A DNA stretch of 64,000 nt from Lamellibrachia columna (GCA_963662155.1 OY759264.1:18222642-18286641), one strand, 5' to 3'; shown: positions 36,880-48,740, numbered from the stretch's first letter. The notes: generated by a model from the letters alone, not told the origin. Translations and numbers: made by a program.

Positions 36880-37625
36880 ATGCCTCAAGCAGGACAAGAC
36901 GCCAATAGTACATATAAACCAATAACAAAATGCCCGAAAAACATGTCTGAAGCAGGTTATAGATGCGTGTGTTTAAATGCTGGGAGCATAGTAAATAAGA
37001 AAAACGAATTAAACATTATGGTAGAAGATATTGACCCTCACATAATTGGTATTACCGAATCATGGGCCAACACAGACATAACAGATGCTGAATTAGGATT
37101 TACAGGATACGTAATGTTTAGGAGAGATCGAATAGGAATAAAGGGAGAGGGAGTTATTTTATATGTTAAGAATCTATTCAGGCTTATGAAATAAAATTAG
37201 AAAGGAAAGCAGATTACGATGAAACTGTTTGGTGCAAAATAGTTTCAGGAAATTCAAAATTAACTATTGGATTAGCTTACCGAAGTCCGAACATAAATGA
37301 AGAGGATAACACAAAAATACAAAATGCTATAAAGGAAGTTAGTAAAGGGGAATGTATCATAATGGGGGATTTTAACCATGGACACATACAATGGAAATCT
37401 CTAGAGAGTACAGGGAGTGAGGACCAACAATTTCTATTTTTAATTCAGAATAGCTTCCTTAGTCAGCACGTGCTAGAACCAACCAGGGGAGAAAATGTAT
37501 TAGATATAGTTTTATCATCACAAAAAGAATTAGTGGACAATGTAAAAATACATGAACCATTGGGTAACAGTGACCACAATCAAATACATTTTGACATCAA
37601 TGTAAAATCAGAAAGTAAAAATTAA
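36880..37625 (+). pseudogene. LINE ORF2 apurinic-like endonuclease, broken
   Basis: Nicks the target DNA in intact LINEs. ATG at 36880 starts a frame of 104 codons with CLNAGSIVNKKNEL (catalytic Asn region) and IIGITESWA (catalytic Glu), and a stop at about 37192. Between 37195 and 37360 the frame is lost but AYRSPN-type codons remain. 37362-37625 reads MGDFNHGHIQW (Asp/Asn pair) and GNSDHNQIHF (SDH motif), so all catalytic residues are still present across frames. Confidence 0.8.
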
Positions 37626-37639
37626 AAAACGTATAGGAG

Positions 37640-39687
37640 AAACTTCCACAAAGGTAACTATAAAGATATAAGAAAATACTTAGCAAAGCTAGATTGAAAT
37701 AACATGCTGATGAATAAGACCGCAACTGATTGTTGGAATATTCTAAAATATGAAATTGAGAGTATCATCGATAAATTTGTTCCCTTGAAAAACAAGGAAA
37801 ACGGTCGAGAAAGAAACACTTGTCAGAAGAAGCTATTAGAAAAATAGTGTTTAAGAAAACTATGTGGAGGGTTTATAGGCATACCAGAAAGGATGAATAC
37901 TATGCAAATTACAAAGAGGCACTTAGCCTAGCTACAACTGAAATTAGAAAATCTAAAAGAACCTTTGAAAAAAATTGGCAGGTAATATAAAAAATTACAG
38001 CAAGAGTTTCTATGCTTATGTAAGGAGTAAACAGAAAGTTCGAGATAAGGTCGGACCACTGGACAACAACAGGGGAAACATAATTTTAGACTGGTTTCAA
38101 ATGGCAGAGGTCCTGAATGAGTATTTCAGCTCAGTTTTTACCACAGAAGATATCAGCTCACTTTCAGTTCCATTTACTAAATTTGAGGGCAATAAATCAG
38201 AACATTTAGGGCAATAATTTGTAACTCCTGAAATGATAGCACATAAAATTAAGAAGATGAAAGATAATAAATCACCTGGAGTTTATGGGATACCACCAAA
38301 AATGCTTAAGGAAATTGTTGAGCAAATTAGTACACCACTTGCCAAATTGTTTAACTTGTCACTAGAAGAAGGAATAGTTCCTTCAGAATGGAAATAAGCA
38401 AATTTTACGCCGCTATTTAAGAAGGGATCGAGGAACAAGCCAGAGAATTACAGACCAGTGAGTTTAACATCAGTTGTATGTAAATTACTCGAAACATTAA
38501 TTAGAGACCACATGGTGGAATTCCTTGTGAAACATAAATAAAAAATACATCTCAACATGGGTTCCTAAAAGCAAGGTCATGTCTAACCAATCTCTTATGT
38601 TTTTTTGAAGAAATTACAAAGTGGGTAGATGACGGGTCACCAGTGGATGTTGTCTACTTAGATTTTCAGAAAGCTTTCGATAAAGTGCCACATCAAAGAT
38701 TGTTACTTAAACTAAAAGCCCATGGCATAGGTATTGATGTAATCAACTGGATAGAAAAGTGGCTTACACACAGAAGACAGAGAGTAACTGTAGATGGTGA
38801 GATTTCACATTGGAAATCTGTTTTGAGTGGGGTACTACAGGGATCAGTATTAGGCCCTATACTGTTTTTAATATATATATATAAATGATTTGGAAGTTGA
38901 CATATCTAGCAAAGTACTCAAATTTGCAGATGACACAAAAGTATTCAGAAAGGTTATTGATGATACAGATAAACAAAGTTTACAGGATGATCTAGATAAA
39001 TTAGTTAAATGGTCAGAAACATGGCAAATGTTATTAAATTTTGGGAAGTGTAAATGTATACACATAGGACATGGAAACATGGACGAAGAATATAAAATGG
39101 GGGATGCTGTACTAGGTAGAACCACACAAGAAAAGGACTTAGGAGAAACATTTAGTGCTGACATGATAGTTTCAGAGCAATGTGGGATTGCTGCTTCGAA
39201 AGGAAATCAAATTCTAGGGCTAATTAGGAGAACTATCATGTATAAGGAGAAACAGCTAATTGTACCCCTGTACAAAGCAATAGTTAGACCACATTTGGAA
39301 TATTGTATTCAAGCATGGAGGCCGTATCGTAAAAAGGACATAGACAAGCTAGAAAGAATAAAACGAAGAGCAACTAAAATGATTCCAGAATTGAGAGACC
39401 TTAGTTACGAAAATCGCTTATTACAATGTGGTTTGAAAACACTAGAGACCAGGAGACTAAGAGGAGACCAAATAGATGTGTTTAAAATAGTGAACGGTTA
39501 TGAGGATGTTGATAGGAATATGTTCTTCAAACTTAAAGAAGGCAGTATAACCAGAGGACACAAAGCAGCATTAGTTAAGGAGCAGTGTAGGTTGGACATG
39601 AGAATGTACTCTTTCTCACAGAGGGTGATAAAGGAATGGAACAAACTGCCAGATGATTGTGTTAATGCTAGTAGTGCGAATGTTTAA
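37640..39687 (+). pseudogene. LINE ORF2 reverse transcriptase, broken
   Basis: The linker at 37975-38217 reads FYAYVRSKQKVRDKVGPL and LNEYFSSVFT. RT begins near 38220 with KSPGVYGIPPKML, with an in-frame TAA at 38396 and a frame change near 38540. 38643-38888 gives VVYLDFQKAFDKVPH and GVLQGSVLGP (GVPQ changed to GVLQ). A small insertion of TATA at about 38872 shifts the frame, after which 38890-39687 reads LKFADDTKVF and the thumb and C-terminal blocks with no further stop. About 80 percent identical by eye to copy 1. Clearly the same family. Confidence 0.85.
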
Positions 39688-39894
39688 AAATAGAATTGAC
39701 AGATATCTGATAAGGGCGGGCTACACATAGATGAGAAAATGTTTGGACTCTCGATAAGCCAATGGCTTCCTTGTCCACTTGCCATCTGGAACTTGTTGTT
39801 TTGGATGGCAATCTTAAATCTGAAGCTGGAATCCCACACTGCTCTGAAATATCAGCACTAATTGTTATTGCTAAGTATTTTTATTTCATGTTTG

Positions 39895-40250
39895 CACCTA
39901 GAACAGTGTCTCCCGTTTTGTAATGTTCACCTTATTTTTCTTTGTGGAAGTTTCTCCTGTATTTTTTTTGTTTTTACTTTCTGGTTTTATTTTGATTTCA
40001 AAATGTATATGGTTATGATTACCGCTACCCAAGAGTTCATATATTTTAGCATTGGCAACTAATTCCTTATACGAGGACACACTTATATATAGTACACACT
40101 CTCCACTGGTTGGTTCTAGCACATGCTTAGTAAGGAAAATATCTTATCTTAAAATATGCAGTTTTTTCCTTTACTCTCTTGATATTTCCATTGTGTATGT
40201 ATATGGTTAAGATCCCCCATTATGATACATTCCTCTTTCCAGTCCAGTAT
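39895..40250 (-). pseudogene. LINE family A, copy 4: inverted endonuclease fragment
   Basis: On the minus strand VLEPTSGECVL, KELVANAKIYELLGSGNHNHI and, near 40225, TCATAATGGGGGATCTTAAC match the endonuclease of copy 2 (37350-37625). SDH is changed to GNH. It begins within 100 bases of the 3' end of copy 2, in opposite orientation, so it is a separate insertion or an inverted piece. Confidence 0.8.
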
Positions 40251-40944
40251 TCTTCCCATCCACACATGCCTGAACCTGATCTCTCTCAGACCTGCTGGAA
40301 ACACCTGAATAATGTGGATATGAAATATCCATTAAATGAACATTTAATTGAGAGGTGATTAGGAATTAGTCAGTTTAATTAAATGAACTCCTGTTCGTAA
40401 AGTTAATTACTTAAATAAAATTAAACTAGCATCTATGTTAGTATTAATTAATTATATAGTGTTTTCTGTTTGTTTTAGGCAATGAAGCGCCGTTTCCAGA
40501 AGATGTTTCAAAAGAAACCGGCACGGGTAAGTCATTTCAGATAGACTTCATTTATTATGTTATCAAAAAGGTAGGGGATGGAGGGAAGAGAGTGAGAGAG
40601 AGGGAGGGAGGGAGGGAAGGAGGGTACCAAAGTGTTCTTGTTTTAATGTGTAGTTTGTGTACAAATTGACTGCATGTTTCACAAATCAACTAAGCATTTT
40701 GTGATTCGACTAAGCACGAGATGTGCTGAATGATTTTTCTGGGGGGAGGCTTTACTCCATGCAAACTGTGTCAATGAGCCTAGTATCAGTTTCAAGTCAG
40801 TGTAATTTGTATCAACCAGTAGTTTGCTTTAGTAAGAACACAGTGTTAATTTTACATATTGTATAGGCTTTTCACTCATATACTAGGCATTTCATGTAAT
40901 GACTAGGTATTCCAATTAATGACTGGGCATCTCACAGAATGGCT
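40251..40944. other. No gene recognised; purine-rich tract
   Basis: A (GGGA)n-type tract lies at about 40583-40623. The phrases 'ACTAGGCATTTCATGTAATG' and 'ACTAGGTATTCCAATTAATG' near 40882 and 40904 are short tandem repeats of about 21 bp that continue to 40940. Confidence 0.5.
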
Positions 40945-41365
40945 AGGCTGGACATACAAGACGCTGGTGGAGCACAGTGGTACTATCTGGGACCCAGACC
41001 ACCAGAAGTATATCAGTCAGGTAGCGATAGTCCAAAGAAAGGCAGCATTAATTGTACTCAACATATTATATCGACGTGATGAATGACTTAAATTGGGAGT
41101 GCATTCAGACAAGGAGGAGGGCTGGTACCCGTAAGCATACTCTATACAGTTGTTGTATGGCTAGTAAAAGTTTCCACTTCACGTCACCCTTTGCACGCTT
41201 TGAACACCATGCCAACCGCGGGAATTCAATTACATTGGAACCAAAGGTGGACGCCTGCAATTCCGCCTTCCAACGAGGACAACAGTGGTTTGGAACTCCG
41301 TACAAGACATTATGGTCATCGTTGAGTCGGTGGATGTGTTCCATCGCCGACTACGGCAGACTAGG
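40945..41365 (+). pseudogene. LINE RT C-terminal fragment (another family, D)
   Basis: Plus-strand frames read YKTLVEHSGTIWDPDHQKY and IVQRKAALIVLN, then VMNDLNWECIQTRRRAGT, followed after a shift by REFNYIG and VVWNSVQDI. These match the palm-to-thumb end of L2/Jockey-type RT (YxTLVRPxLEYA, VQRRAARFV, LxWxxLxxRR, WN). Only this last part of the element is present. It is more diverged from family B than copies of one family would be. Confidence 0.65.
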
Positions 41366-42387
41366 CTGTGAGGACCACAAACCACATGTACATAGGGCAC
41401 ATGACCAGTCACGTGTTCATATCGGCGTAATACTCTTGCAGGACTTTAACGAGTATCCATTGATATTCAGATCTGCCATTCACTATCCATATGAGATTAG
41501 ATCTGCTTGACTTAGGGTGACTGTTTTCATGTATTATTTAGTGAACACGCTGTATAAACCCAAGGGAGTCGTAGTTATACGAATCATGTTAATTTGATAT
41601 ACGATGGTTTGTCCCAGTGGCCAGTCGCCCAAGATTTGCAGCAGAGTGGATGTTATGGCACTATGTTGTATGAAATTTGTGAGTTATTCAATATTTGTTT
41701 GTATATGACGTTTTTATATTGGATGACAAGTATTTTTAGAGCATTTCCAGAACTCCACTGAGGGAACTCCTAGCTGAAGAATGTAGAATTGTAAGTTGGC
41801 ATACGTACAGTAAATTAACCCAATTTCACTACCATGCCAGATGCCTAGTGGGATATAGGCAAACTCATATATATAATAATACTAATAACTTTACTTATAC
41901 CTTGCTGATGCTTAATGGCAGAATCCTGAGCTCGTTTGCTATATGAATTGAACAAGAACATATATAGTTGGTAAAGGTCATTTAATAATTGTATCAATAA
42001 CTAATAACATATCTCTCTCGATGAGACAAAACTTAAGCGCTAAGCAAATGATACTGTCAACGAGGTACTACAAACAATGATTAAATGACAAATCAGATTA
42101 GCAAAGGTGGGGCGGTAATATCCCCCACCCGGCCTTATCCAATATAGGCCCAACCCCCACCCCAGGGCTCTGCCAGTGAGCTAAACTGCCTATGGAGTGA
42201 TCCGGATACTAATAGTACAAATAGTCAAAGCGAATATCAGTACATGTTAAAGAAACAAATGTCAGTCATACTGCAATATCTATCCAAGGCAAACGCCTAT
42301 TAGCCTGCCTGTGTGAACACGTTTAAGTAGATATATGAGCATAAATTGGATGCCAGGGCGAAATCAGTCGTGCTCCCTATTGCCATG
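41366..42387. other. No gene recognised
   Basis: AT-rich spacer. Nothing supported. Confidence 0.5.
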
Positions 42388-42690
42388 CTGCACACAGTGG
42401 ATGTCAGTCATACTGAAACAACCACTGCCTACAGCAATAGGCCAAGTAAGTTTGTGGTGAAAGAAGTATGTCCCAAGCTAGCGGAATGTTGTACATCCTT
42501 GGGAATACTACTGCACACAGTGGATGCCAGTCATACTGCAACATCCACTGCCTGCAGCAATAAGCCAAGTATATGGTGAACGGAATGTGTCCTCTCTAAC
42601 GGGATGTGGTATATCATTGGGCATAGTACTGCACACAATGGGTGCCAGTCATACTGAAGCACCCAATGTCTACCGGGCAACTCAGACACA
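42388..42690. repeat. Tandem repeat of about 120 bp, 2.5 copies
   Basis: Units start with CTGCACACAGTGGATG at 42388, 42511 and 42629 (periods 123 and 118) and contain CAGTCATACTG and CCACTGCCT. The same CCAGTCATACTGCAAC phrase occurs once more near 46780. Confidence 0.85.
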
Positions 42691-43120
42691 TTCAAGGTCT
42701 GGTCATCTGCAGCATAGGGATACGAATGTAACGTTTAAAGGCGGTGGACTTCCATCTGCCCATAGATTGAATTTGTGTTTTACTCATCCCCATGTATGCC
42801 GCCGTAATAACGGCGCCGATTCTAAAACTGTGAGCTTTATATTTATTGGGGTCCAGTCCCACTCACTGTAGTGCTTTACGCAAGTATTGACAAAAATAGT
42901 TTCGCGAAACAGGGGACGCATTAGCAAAAGCAAACAGTGGGCCATTAAATGGCCCACGAACCTTCAGGAATCGAGACCTTGCTTGGACCGGAAAATACTT
43001 ATTGTGCGTTTGCTAAATATACAGAGTGACAGGGCGCCCAGACGTGTTTTGCTTGACATGGCACAATGCTAAAACTATGTGTGAATGAGAAATGGTGACA
43101 TCAGCCAACTGAATGACAGA
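42691..43120. other. Where the DIRS-4 right-hand part should be; no match seen
   Basis: The recombinase core with box II would be expected here, but no such motif is readable on the minus strand. A short palindrome GGGCCATTAAATGGCCC lies near 42940. Confidence 0.5.
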
Positions 43121-43610
43121 TTAGCTCCTGGTTCTAGAATGTACCGTTATTTCCCCAATGCGCATGAATGCATGGAAAGCCAAGAGAAACATGCTCTGTA
43201 ACATACACCTTAAATAGGCTGATGAGGCAATACATTGTGTGGAGTCAACAATCTGGCATAGGACCCAGCTTCTGGGCTCCAGCCAGTAATTTCTTGATAA
43301 CAAAATGTTGAGTTGGGTCAGGCATACCAGACAATTTATGAATATATGACAAAGCAGACATATATGTAATTAGGGTAGCCGGAGCATAATGCTTGGAGAA
43401 GAGGCTTGCTATATATGTAGCTAAGACACCCGTTGAAGCTGGAAAGACCGAACAGTTGGGAAATTGTTTCCGGCTACAAGCGGCATACGATGTAGATCGT
43501 TTGTAGGCATTCTTTGTACCCTCCGACACGGCAGCGTTAAGCAGGCGAAGCATCACTGCTGCCAAGGAAGAATTGCTGCAGGAATCCCTGTAGGCCGCGG
43601 TTGGAGCCAA
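43121..43610 (-). pseudogene. DIRS-type tyrosine recombinase, 3'-truncated (element DIRS-4)
   Basis: 43245-43610 gives the N-terminal SAM-like helical domain (LLNAAVSEGTKNAYKRS and YIASLFSKHYAPATLITYMS). A frame change follows, and 43121-43303 reads MFLLAFHAFMRIGEITV, the box I region with the first catalytic Arg. The rest (Lys strand, box II His-x-x-Arg, Tyr) is not found downstream, so the gene is truncated at about 43121. Confidence 0.85.
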
Positions 43611-44467
43611 GGCGCCATCTGCCGTGCTGCAGCCTCCTGAGATCGTGACAGTTTGTCAGCCACGACATTAGTCTTTCCTGGAATATGCTTTGCTTTAAAA
43701 TAAACATTAATTTTCAATGCAGTCACTACTAGACGTCTAATTAAGCGCATCAGGTGACAGGTCTTAGCTGACTGTTTGTTGATCACTTCAACCACAGCTT
43801 GGCTGTCAGTGAGGAACAAGACTGAGTGGTTTGCCATATATTGCCCCCACAGTTCCAAAGCGGCTACGACAGGACAGAGTTCCAAAACTGCAATGTTATA
43901 ACTTTGCCAGATGTCCGGGAAAGTGCCATTAAACCACCGGGAACCAAAAACTGCAGCAAATCCCTGCGTAGATGCAACATCTGTGTACAACTTAATCGAA
44001 TCCGATGAAACCCAAGTACTATTGTTGAGCATAGTGACCCCATTGAACGAAGAAATAAAGCAATGCCAGGCTGCTAAGTCAGCTCGTGACTCTGCAGTCA
44101 ACCGGATGTGATGGTTAGGCCTAGAAATGCCAACCGTGAGATTGATGAGGCGACGAATGAAAGCGCGACCTGGTGAAATGACTCGGCTTGCGAATGTGAG
44201 TAGCCCTATGACAGATTGGAGTTGGTGTAAAGTAACAGAACGACATTTTCGCATGTCCGCAAGGGATGACAGAAGCTTCTCAACTTTATCTGGGGGTGCA
44301 TGACATTTGGCACACACGTGCTTGAATTTGCACATGCGCGAGTGACACTTGCCCCCTCGCTGGTATTGCCAGCAGTAGCCAATTGGAAAGGGCTGCGGGT
44401 GACGGGATTTGGTGGGCACAGGGCCGGGAGCACGAGCTGACCCCCCTCGAACATCCTTAGTGTACAT
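43553..44467 (-). pseudogene. In-frame fusion of DIRS gag zinc finger to RT tail and RNase H (element DIRS-4)
   Basis: One open frame of 304 codons starting at an ATG. Residues about 32-56 hold a CCCH finger (C-x8-C-x4-C-x3-H) followed by CAKC, as at the end of DIRS gag. From about residue 57 it reads DKVEKLLSSLADM and TLHQLQSVIGLLTFASRVI, which belong after the RT core. RNase H then follows with all four acidic sites: LYTDVAS, ELCPVVAALELW, LTDSQAVV and NVVADKLSR. About 300 residues of RT are missing and the reading frame is kept across the join near 44295. Described as found; whether it is translated is unknown. Confidence 0.85.
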
Positions 44468-45350
44468 ACACTTGAAGAACAGGTCCCACCTGGGTTGTGC
44501 CCAGGGGGAAACCTGCTAAATCAAACTGCCGGAGTGACCGGAATCGTGCGTCATATTGCCGCCAGGCCAATGGTGGACCTGTCGCGGCAACATCACGCAC
44601 AACCTCGCAATATTTAAACAAGCCGGGCGCTGCCTCTGGAAATCGTTGGGCATATATTTCCCCAAACACCAAGAAGGCAGAAGTCCACTGGTCGATGGTG
44701 GAAATCTGCCTTCCTCTGGCTTGGGGCAGCAAAGAGAAGACTTGGTGCGTGTCACCAGATGAAACGGCCATTTGTTGGGGTTGGAAATGGTGGACGTGAG
44801 TCAATTAAAAAAACTCGACGAATTCATTCGCCCATATCTTGGCCTTTATGCGCTCAGGAAAGTCAGCCCCCAAGGCGGTGATATGGAATGGAACACACAT
44901 GTTTGGAGCAGGCTCACCCTTATCCTCCATCAATGTGCTGAGTGCGCCAGCAACCGCGAAGTCCATGGGATTGTCCCGCTCGATGTTGGGGCCTGGCATT
45001 GACCACACGACTTCTGGGGCGGCATCCACCGATGGCACGGGCGCAGTGGGCGTGACATCAGCGGCACGTGTCGCATCCCGGTCCTCCCGCAGCTGTTTTA
45101 GCACTTCCCTGGTGACAATGGCCACCATTTCAACAGTGCTGCCTGCTGCTTCCGGGACCCCGTCAGATGCAGCTGGCAAGTCATCTGGTCGCCCCGCAGC
45201 GGCAGCAACCTGGCGACGTCGGCGAATGGGTGGTGCTGGCGCGGGCGGCTCAGCCTCGACGGCGCGCTTCCTGGCTACTCGGCGTTGGAAGGCGGTCTCA
45301 CCATGGCTCGTACCGGTTTTGGTAGACGTCCGCGTGGCGGCATACTGCAA
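44380..45350 (-). pseudogene. DIRS-type gag (element DIRS-4)
   Basis: 44805-45350 is open for 181 codons but has no ATG at its upstream end. It shows a basic, proline-rich N-part, then IVTREVLKQL, and HITALGADFPERIKAKIWAN near its end, a hallmark of DIRS gag. After a frame change 44457-44804 reads STIDQWTSAFLVFGEIYAQ, PGLFKYCEVVRDVA and YDARFR, the next gag helices. The zinc finger follows in the next frame at 44467. Two shifts in all. Confidence 0.8.
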
Positions 45351-45679
45351 ATGTTAAACAAGGGACAGAAACAACGTCCATTTGCAAGATAAATAATGGC
45401 ACCATTGTGTAACTATCCCAAATAAATGTAGGGCAGAGTCACCCAGTAATGTCACGACATATGTAACCGGCAAGCACAAAAAGAAAAGGCACCACAATGA
45501 ATCAAATGCATAAGACTGCCTACTGTGCCCCTGTAATTGTTGATGTATTGTTTTTTTTTAATGGGAACAAATAAGGGGGGCATATTCCTCAGAGAAAAAA
45601 CGGATCACCCCCACACCCGGGCTAGAGCATATGGTGCCATTGTAGGATAAAACATGAATCTCAAATCTGTAAACACGAA

Positions 45680-46550
45680 TTGTAAGATGGTGGGGCCATC
45701 ACAGCAACCAGTCTGCATCACAGCACACCCATCACCAAGCACGAATAATTAAATTGGGGGGGGGGTAAAGCAAACAGTTTATCACAGCACATCAAACACG
45801 GGTGATGAGAGAGAGGGACCAGCAGATCCATCAGTCGGTATCACAGCACGCCCACCAAGCACGAATCATAAGAGAGTGGGGCCATCAGAGCAAACAGTCT
45901 GTATCACAGCACAGCCACCAAACATGAATCATAAGAGAGTGGGGCCATCAGAGCAAACAGTCTGTATCACAGCACAGCCACCCAACATGAATCATAAGAG
46001 AGTGGGGCCATCAGAGCAAACAGTCTGTATCACAGCACAGCCACCCAACATGAATCATAAGAGAGTGGGGCCATCAGAGCAAACAGTCTGTATCACAGCA
46101 CAGCCACCCAACATGAATCATAAGAGAGTGGGGCCATCAGAGCAAACAGTCTGTATCACAGCACACCCACCAAACACGAATCATAAGAGAGTGGGGCCAT
46201 CAGAGCAAACAGTCTGTATCACAGCACAGCCACCCAACATGAATCATAAGAGAGTTGGGCCATCAGAGCAAACAGTCTGTATCACAGCACACCCACCAAA
46301 CACAAATTATAAGAGAGTGGGGCCATCAGAGCAAACATTCTGTATCACAATACACCCACCAAACATGAATCATAAGAGAGTGGGGCCATCAGAGCAAACA
46401 GTCTGTATCACAGCACAGCCACCAAACATGAATCATAAGAGAGTGGGGCAATCAGAGCAAACAGTTTGTATCACAGCCCACCCACCAAACATAAACATGA
46501 ATCATAAAATAGTGTGGCCATCAGGGCAACCTCACTGTATCACAGCACAC
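45680..46550 (+). repeat. 63-bp tandem repeat, about 11 good copies plus degenerate left end
   Basis: Unit core GCAAACAGTCTGTATCACAG. Because 63 is a multiple of three, one frame (45876-46559) stays open for 227 codons as a 21-residue repeat (GPSEQTVCITAQPPNMNHKR plus V). The differences between copies change amino acids as often as not, and the frame has no partner domain, so I regard it as a satellite and not a gene. A G10 run lies at 45755-45764. Confidence 0.93.
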
Positions 46551-46559
46551 CTTCTGTAA

Positions 46560-47850
46560 ACATGGATGTTACGAAAAGAAATCGCAAGCCACACACCACT
46601 CAAGTAACGTCACTGGTAACATGGTTGTACTACCACAGCCGACAACAGCATTGTATGTTTCATTAATTATTGAAGTCTGCACCGTAACAAGCATTATCGT
46701 AGGAGACACTGTAGAAATAAGTGGCGGCGGCATAATAAATATATATATGGCATAACAGCGAGAAGTTGAATGAAAGCCAGTCATACTGCAACCAACATAC
46801 AACCCCTAGCATTGACATGGACAGTATTAGGGACCGAGAGGTGTTAATATAGTTTTTGCAAGCGCACCGATCTCGGCTCCCTTCCCGATCCCGATCTCGC
46901 TATGTGCTACGTCATCGCTTCTTGTGTTTACACGATCGGGGCCGGGTCGATGAGATAGGGAAAACACCGATCTCGCAGGTTCAATCGGTTATTGGTCTCC
47001 ATATCTATAGTACGTTGAAATTATGGTTGAATAAAATAATAAACATACAGCAAGTGTACATAAGTATGTTGTTGACTGATTATCTGCCCTATTTTAGTTG
47101 CCAATGGGCTCAGTGCATCGGATAAAATAGTTTTAAGTGCGCACTGTCTATGCCTACGGCTTTGGTAAACAAAACTACCCGAAACCATCGACGGTCCCGT
47201 AGACTTAGATTTAAACATCGCGGTAAAGGTGCATTAACCTGGCTGAAATTATTAACGCTATTAAATGACATTTTTACCTAATTTTTTCGATGCTAATGTG
47301 TTATTTGCATCACTCCCCATCGGATCAGGTACAAAACGGACGTATATTTATAAATAATATGGTGTTTGAGCGCACTTTTAGTGCCCAAAACAACGCTATA
47401 CCGGCAATAGCCGGTGTTGTTAATGTGGCGATCATCCGAAATGTGCTGTAACAATATCACGGTGGCATCAGAACCGGAAAGGCGATTTCACTGTCAAATA
47501 TTTCGTACCGCATTATAAGAAAATACGAAAAGTAGAAGAAAAAGTGCAATTTAATGTTACAAAAAACTCTAAAAATCGAAAATTTAATGTTAAAAAGCCC
47601 CAAAATATCGAACCGGACAGGTGATTTCACTGACAAATATCTTGTACGCAGTCTAAGAAAAAAATAGAGTTCAATTTAATTTTGAAAATCCAAAAAAAAT
47701 CCACCGACAAATATTTTGAAAAAAAATATAAGATAATGTAAAAAAAGACATTGCACATATATAAAAAAATAATAAAAGTTCACAGATCTTGCAAATATCA
47801 GTAGTATGTGAGAGTTTTTGAATCCTTAAATTTGGCAAGATTTTGGAGCT
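46560..47850. other. No gene recognised; one 138-bp duplication
   Basis: A block starting GAACCGGAAAGGCGATTTC near 47471 is repeated with changes near 47609. AT-rich, with poly-A runs. Nothing coding supported. Confidence 0.55.
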
Positions 47851-47852
47851 CA

Positions 47853-48520
47853 TTCTGATTAGTTAAAATTTGAAATGGAGCGTTCTGACTGGTAGTGCGC
47901 TTATTGCCGCCGGGGGCGCCACGGTATAATCCCCTATTATCGCTCAAATGGCAATATTTTGAAGCACTTTCTGATTGGTTGAGAGCAGTTTCACCACCAG
48001 AGGACTCCACGAGGTAATCCCCTATTATCGCCCCTGAGGCACTGTTTTGCGGTAGAGGGCGCTACGGGTTAATTGTGTCGACGGTCCTGATTCGTCGAGA
48101 GCAGTCACGTGACTTATGACGTCACAGCTCTTCATTTGTATATCACGTGACCTCTCTATGGAGGCTGTCTTTTGTCGTCAGGGGGCGCTACGGGTCAGAC
48201 GTGTCGACGGTTCTGATGGGTCGAGAGCCGTCACGTGACCTACGACATCACAGCTCTTCATTTGTATATCACGTGACCTCTCTATGGAGGCTGCCATGTT
48301 GTTTTGCTGTCATGTTGTTTTTCGATGATACGGTCACCAGACGGCGCTGCTACGAGTCAAATGTGTCGACGGTACTGATGGGACGAGAGCCGTCACGTGA
48401 CTTATGACGTGACAGCTCCTCCACTATTATCTAAAATGAGGAGATTTCGGGGCGCTGTTTTGCGATGATGCGATCGCCAGGGACGCTACAGGTCAAGGTC
48501 AAAGGTTGGTGACGAGCGTT
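47853..48520 (+). repeat. Tandem repeats with GGGCGCTACGGGT cores and CACGTG/TGACGTCA sites
   Basis: Units of about 80 bp (CCCCTATTATCGC at 47931 and 48011) pass into units of 126 and 162 bp marked by TGTCGACGGT at 48076, 48202 and 48364. CACGTG occurs at 48106, 48144, 48232, 48270 and 48394, and a perfect TGACGTCA at 48117-48124. These strings are part of the repeat unit, so their clustering follows from duplication. Confidence 0.8.
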
Positions 48521-48533
48521 CTAATAATTGTCA

Positions 48534-48606
48534 GTTAGGGTTAGGGTTAGTAACCCTAATTCTGTTGTCTGTAGTGAATCCTAATACGAACCCTGACCCT
48601 AACTCT
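48534..48606. repeat. Short telomere-like TTAGGG repeats, head to head
   Basis: GTTAGGGTTAGGGTTAG is followed directly by TAACCCTAA, and further CCCTGACCCTAAC strings lie just downstream. Too short to be a telomere, but consistent with the vertebrate-type TTAGGG motif. Confidence 0.7.
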
Positions 48607-48740
48607 AAAAGGACATGCAGTAAGAACGGTTGTGATGACAGTGGCGGTTCGGATTAATACTAACGATTATGACGCGCTTTTCGAGACGTGTCTGGGTACA
48701 GAACTGGTTTGAACCGGTTTCATGTAGATTTTTTTTCTTC

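Larger units (their letters stand above)
35500..39815 (+). mobile_element. Near full-length CR1-like LINE (family A, copy 2)
   Basis: The two-ORF layout is recognisable: ORF1 with a Cys-containing N-terminus and an SGNH esterase, then ORF2 with endonuclease and RT, then the same 3' region as copy 1 (TCTCGATAAGCCAATGGCTT). The 5' edge is uncertain. Several stops and frameshifts make it inactive. Confidence 0.85.

Noticed and set aside
41105..41510. Overlapping frames of 60-152 codons near 41.1-41.5 kb as a host gene
   Set aside because: The readable motifs are those of a LINE RT C-terminus, in more than one frame.
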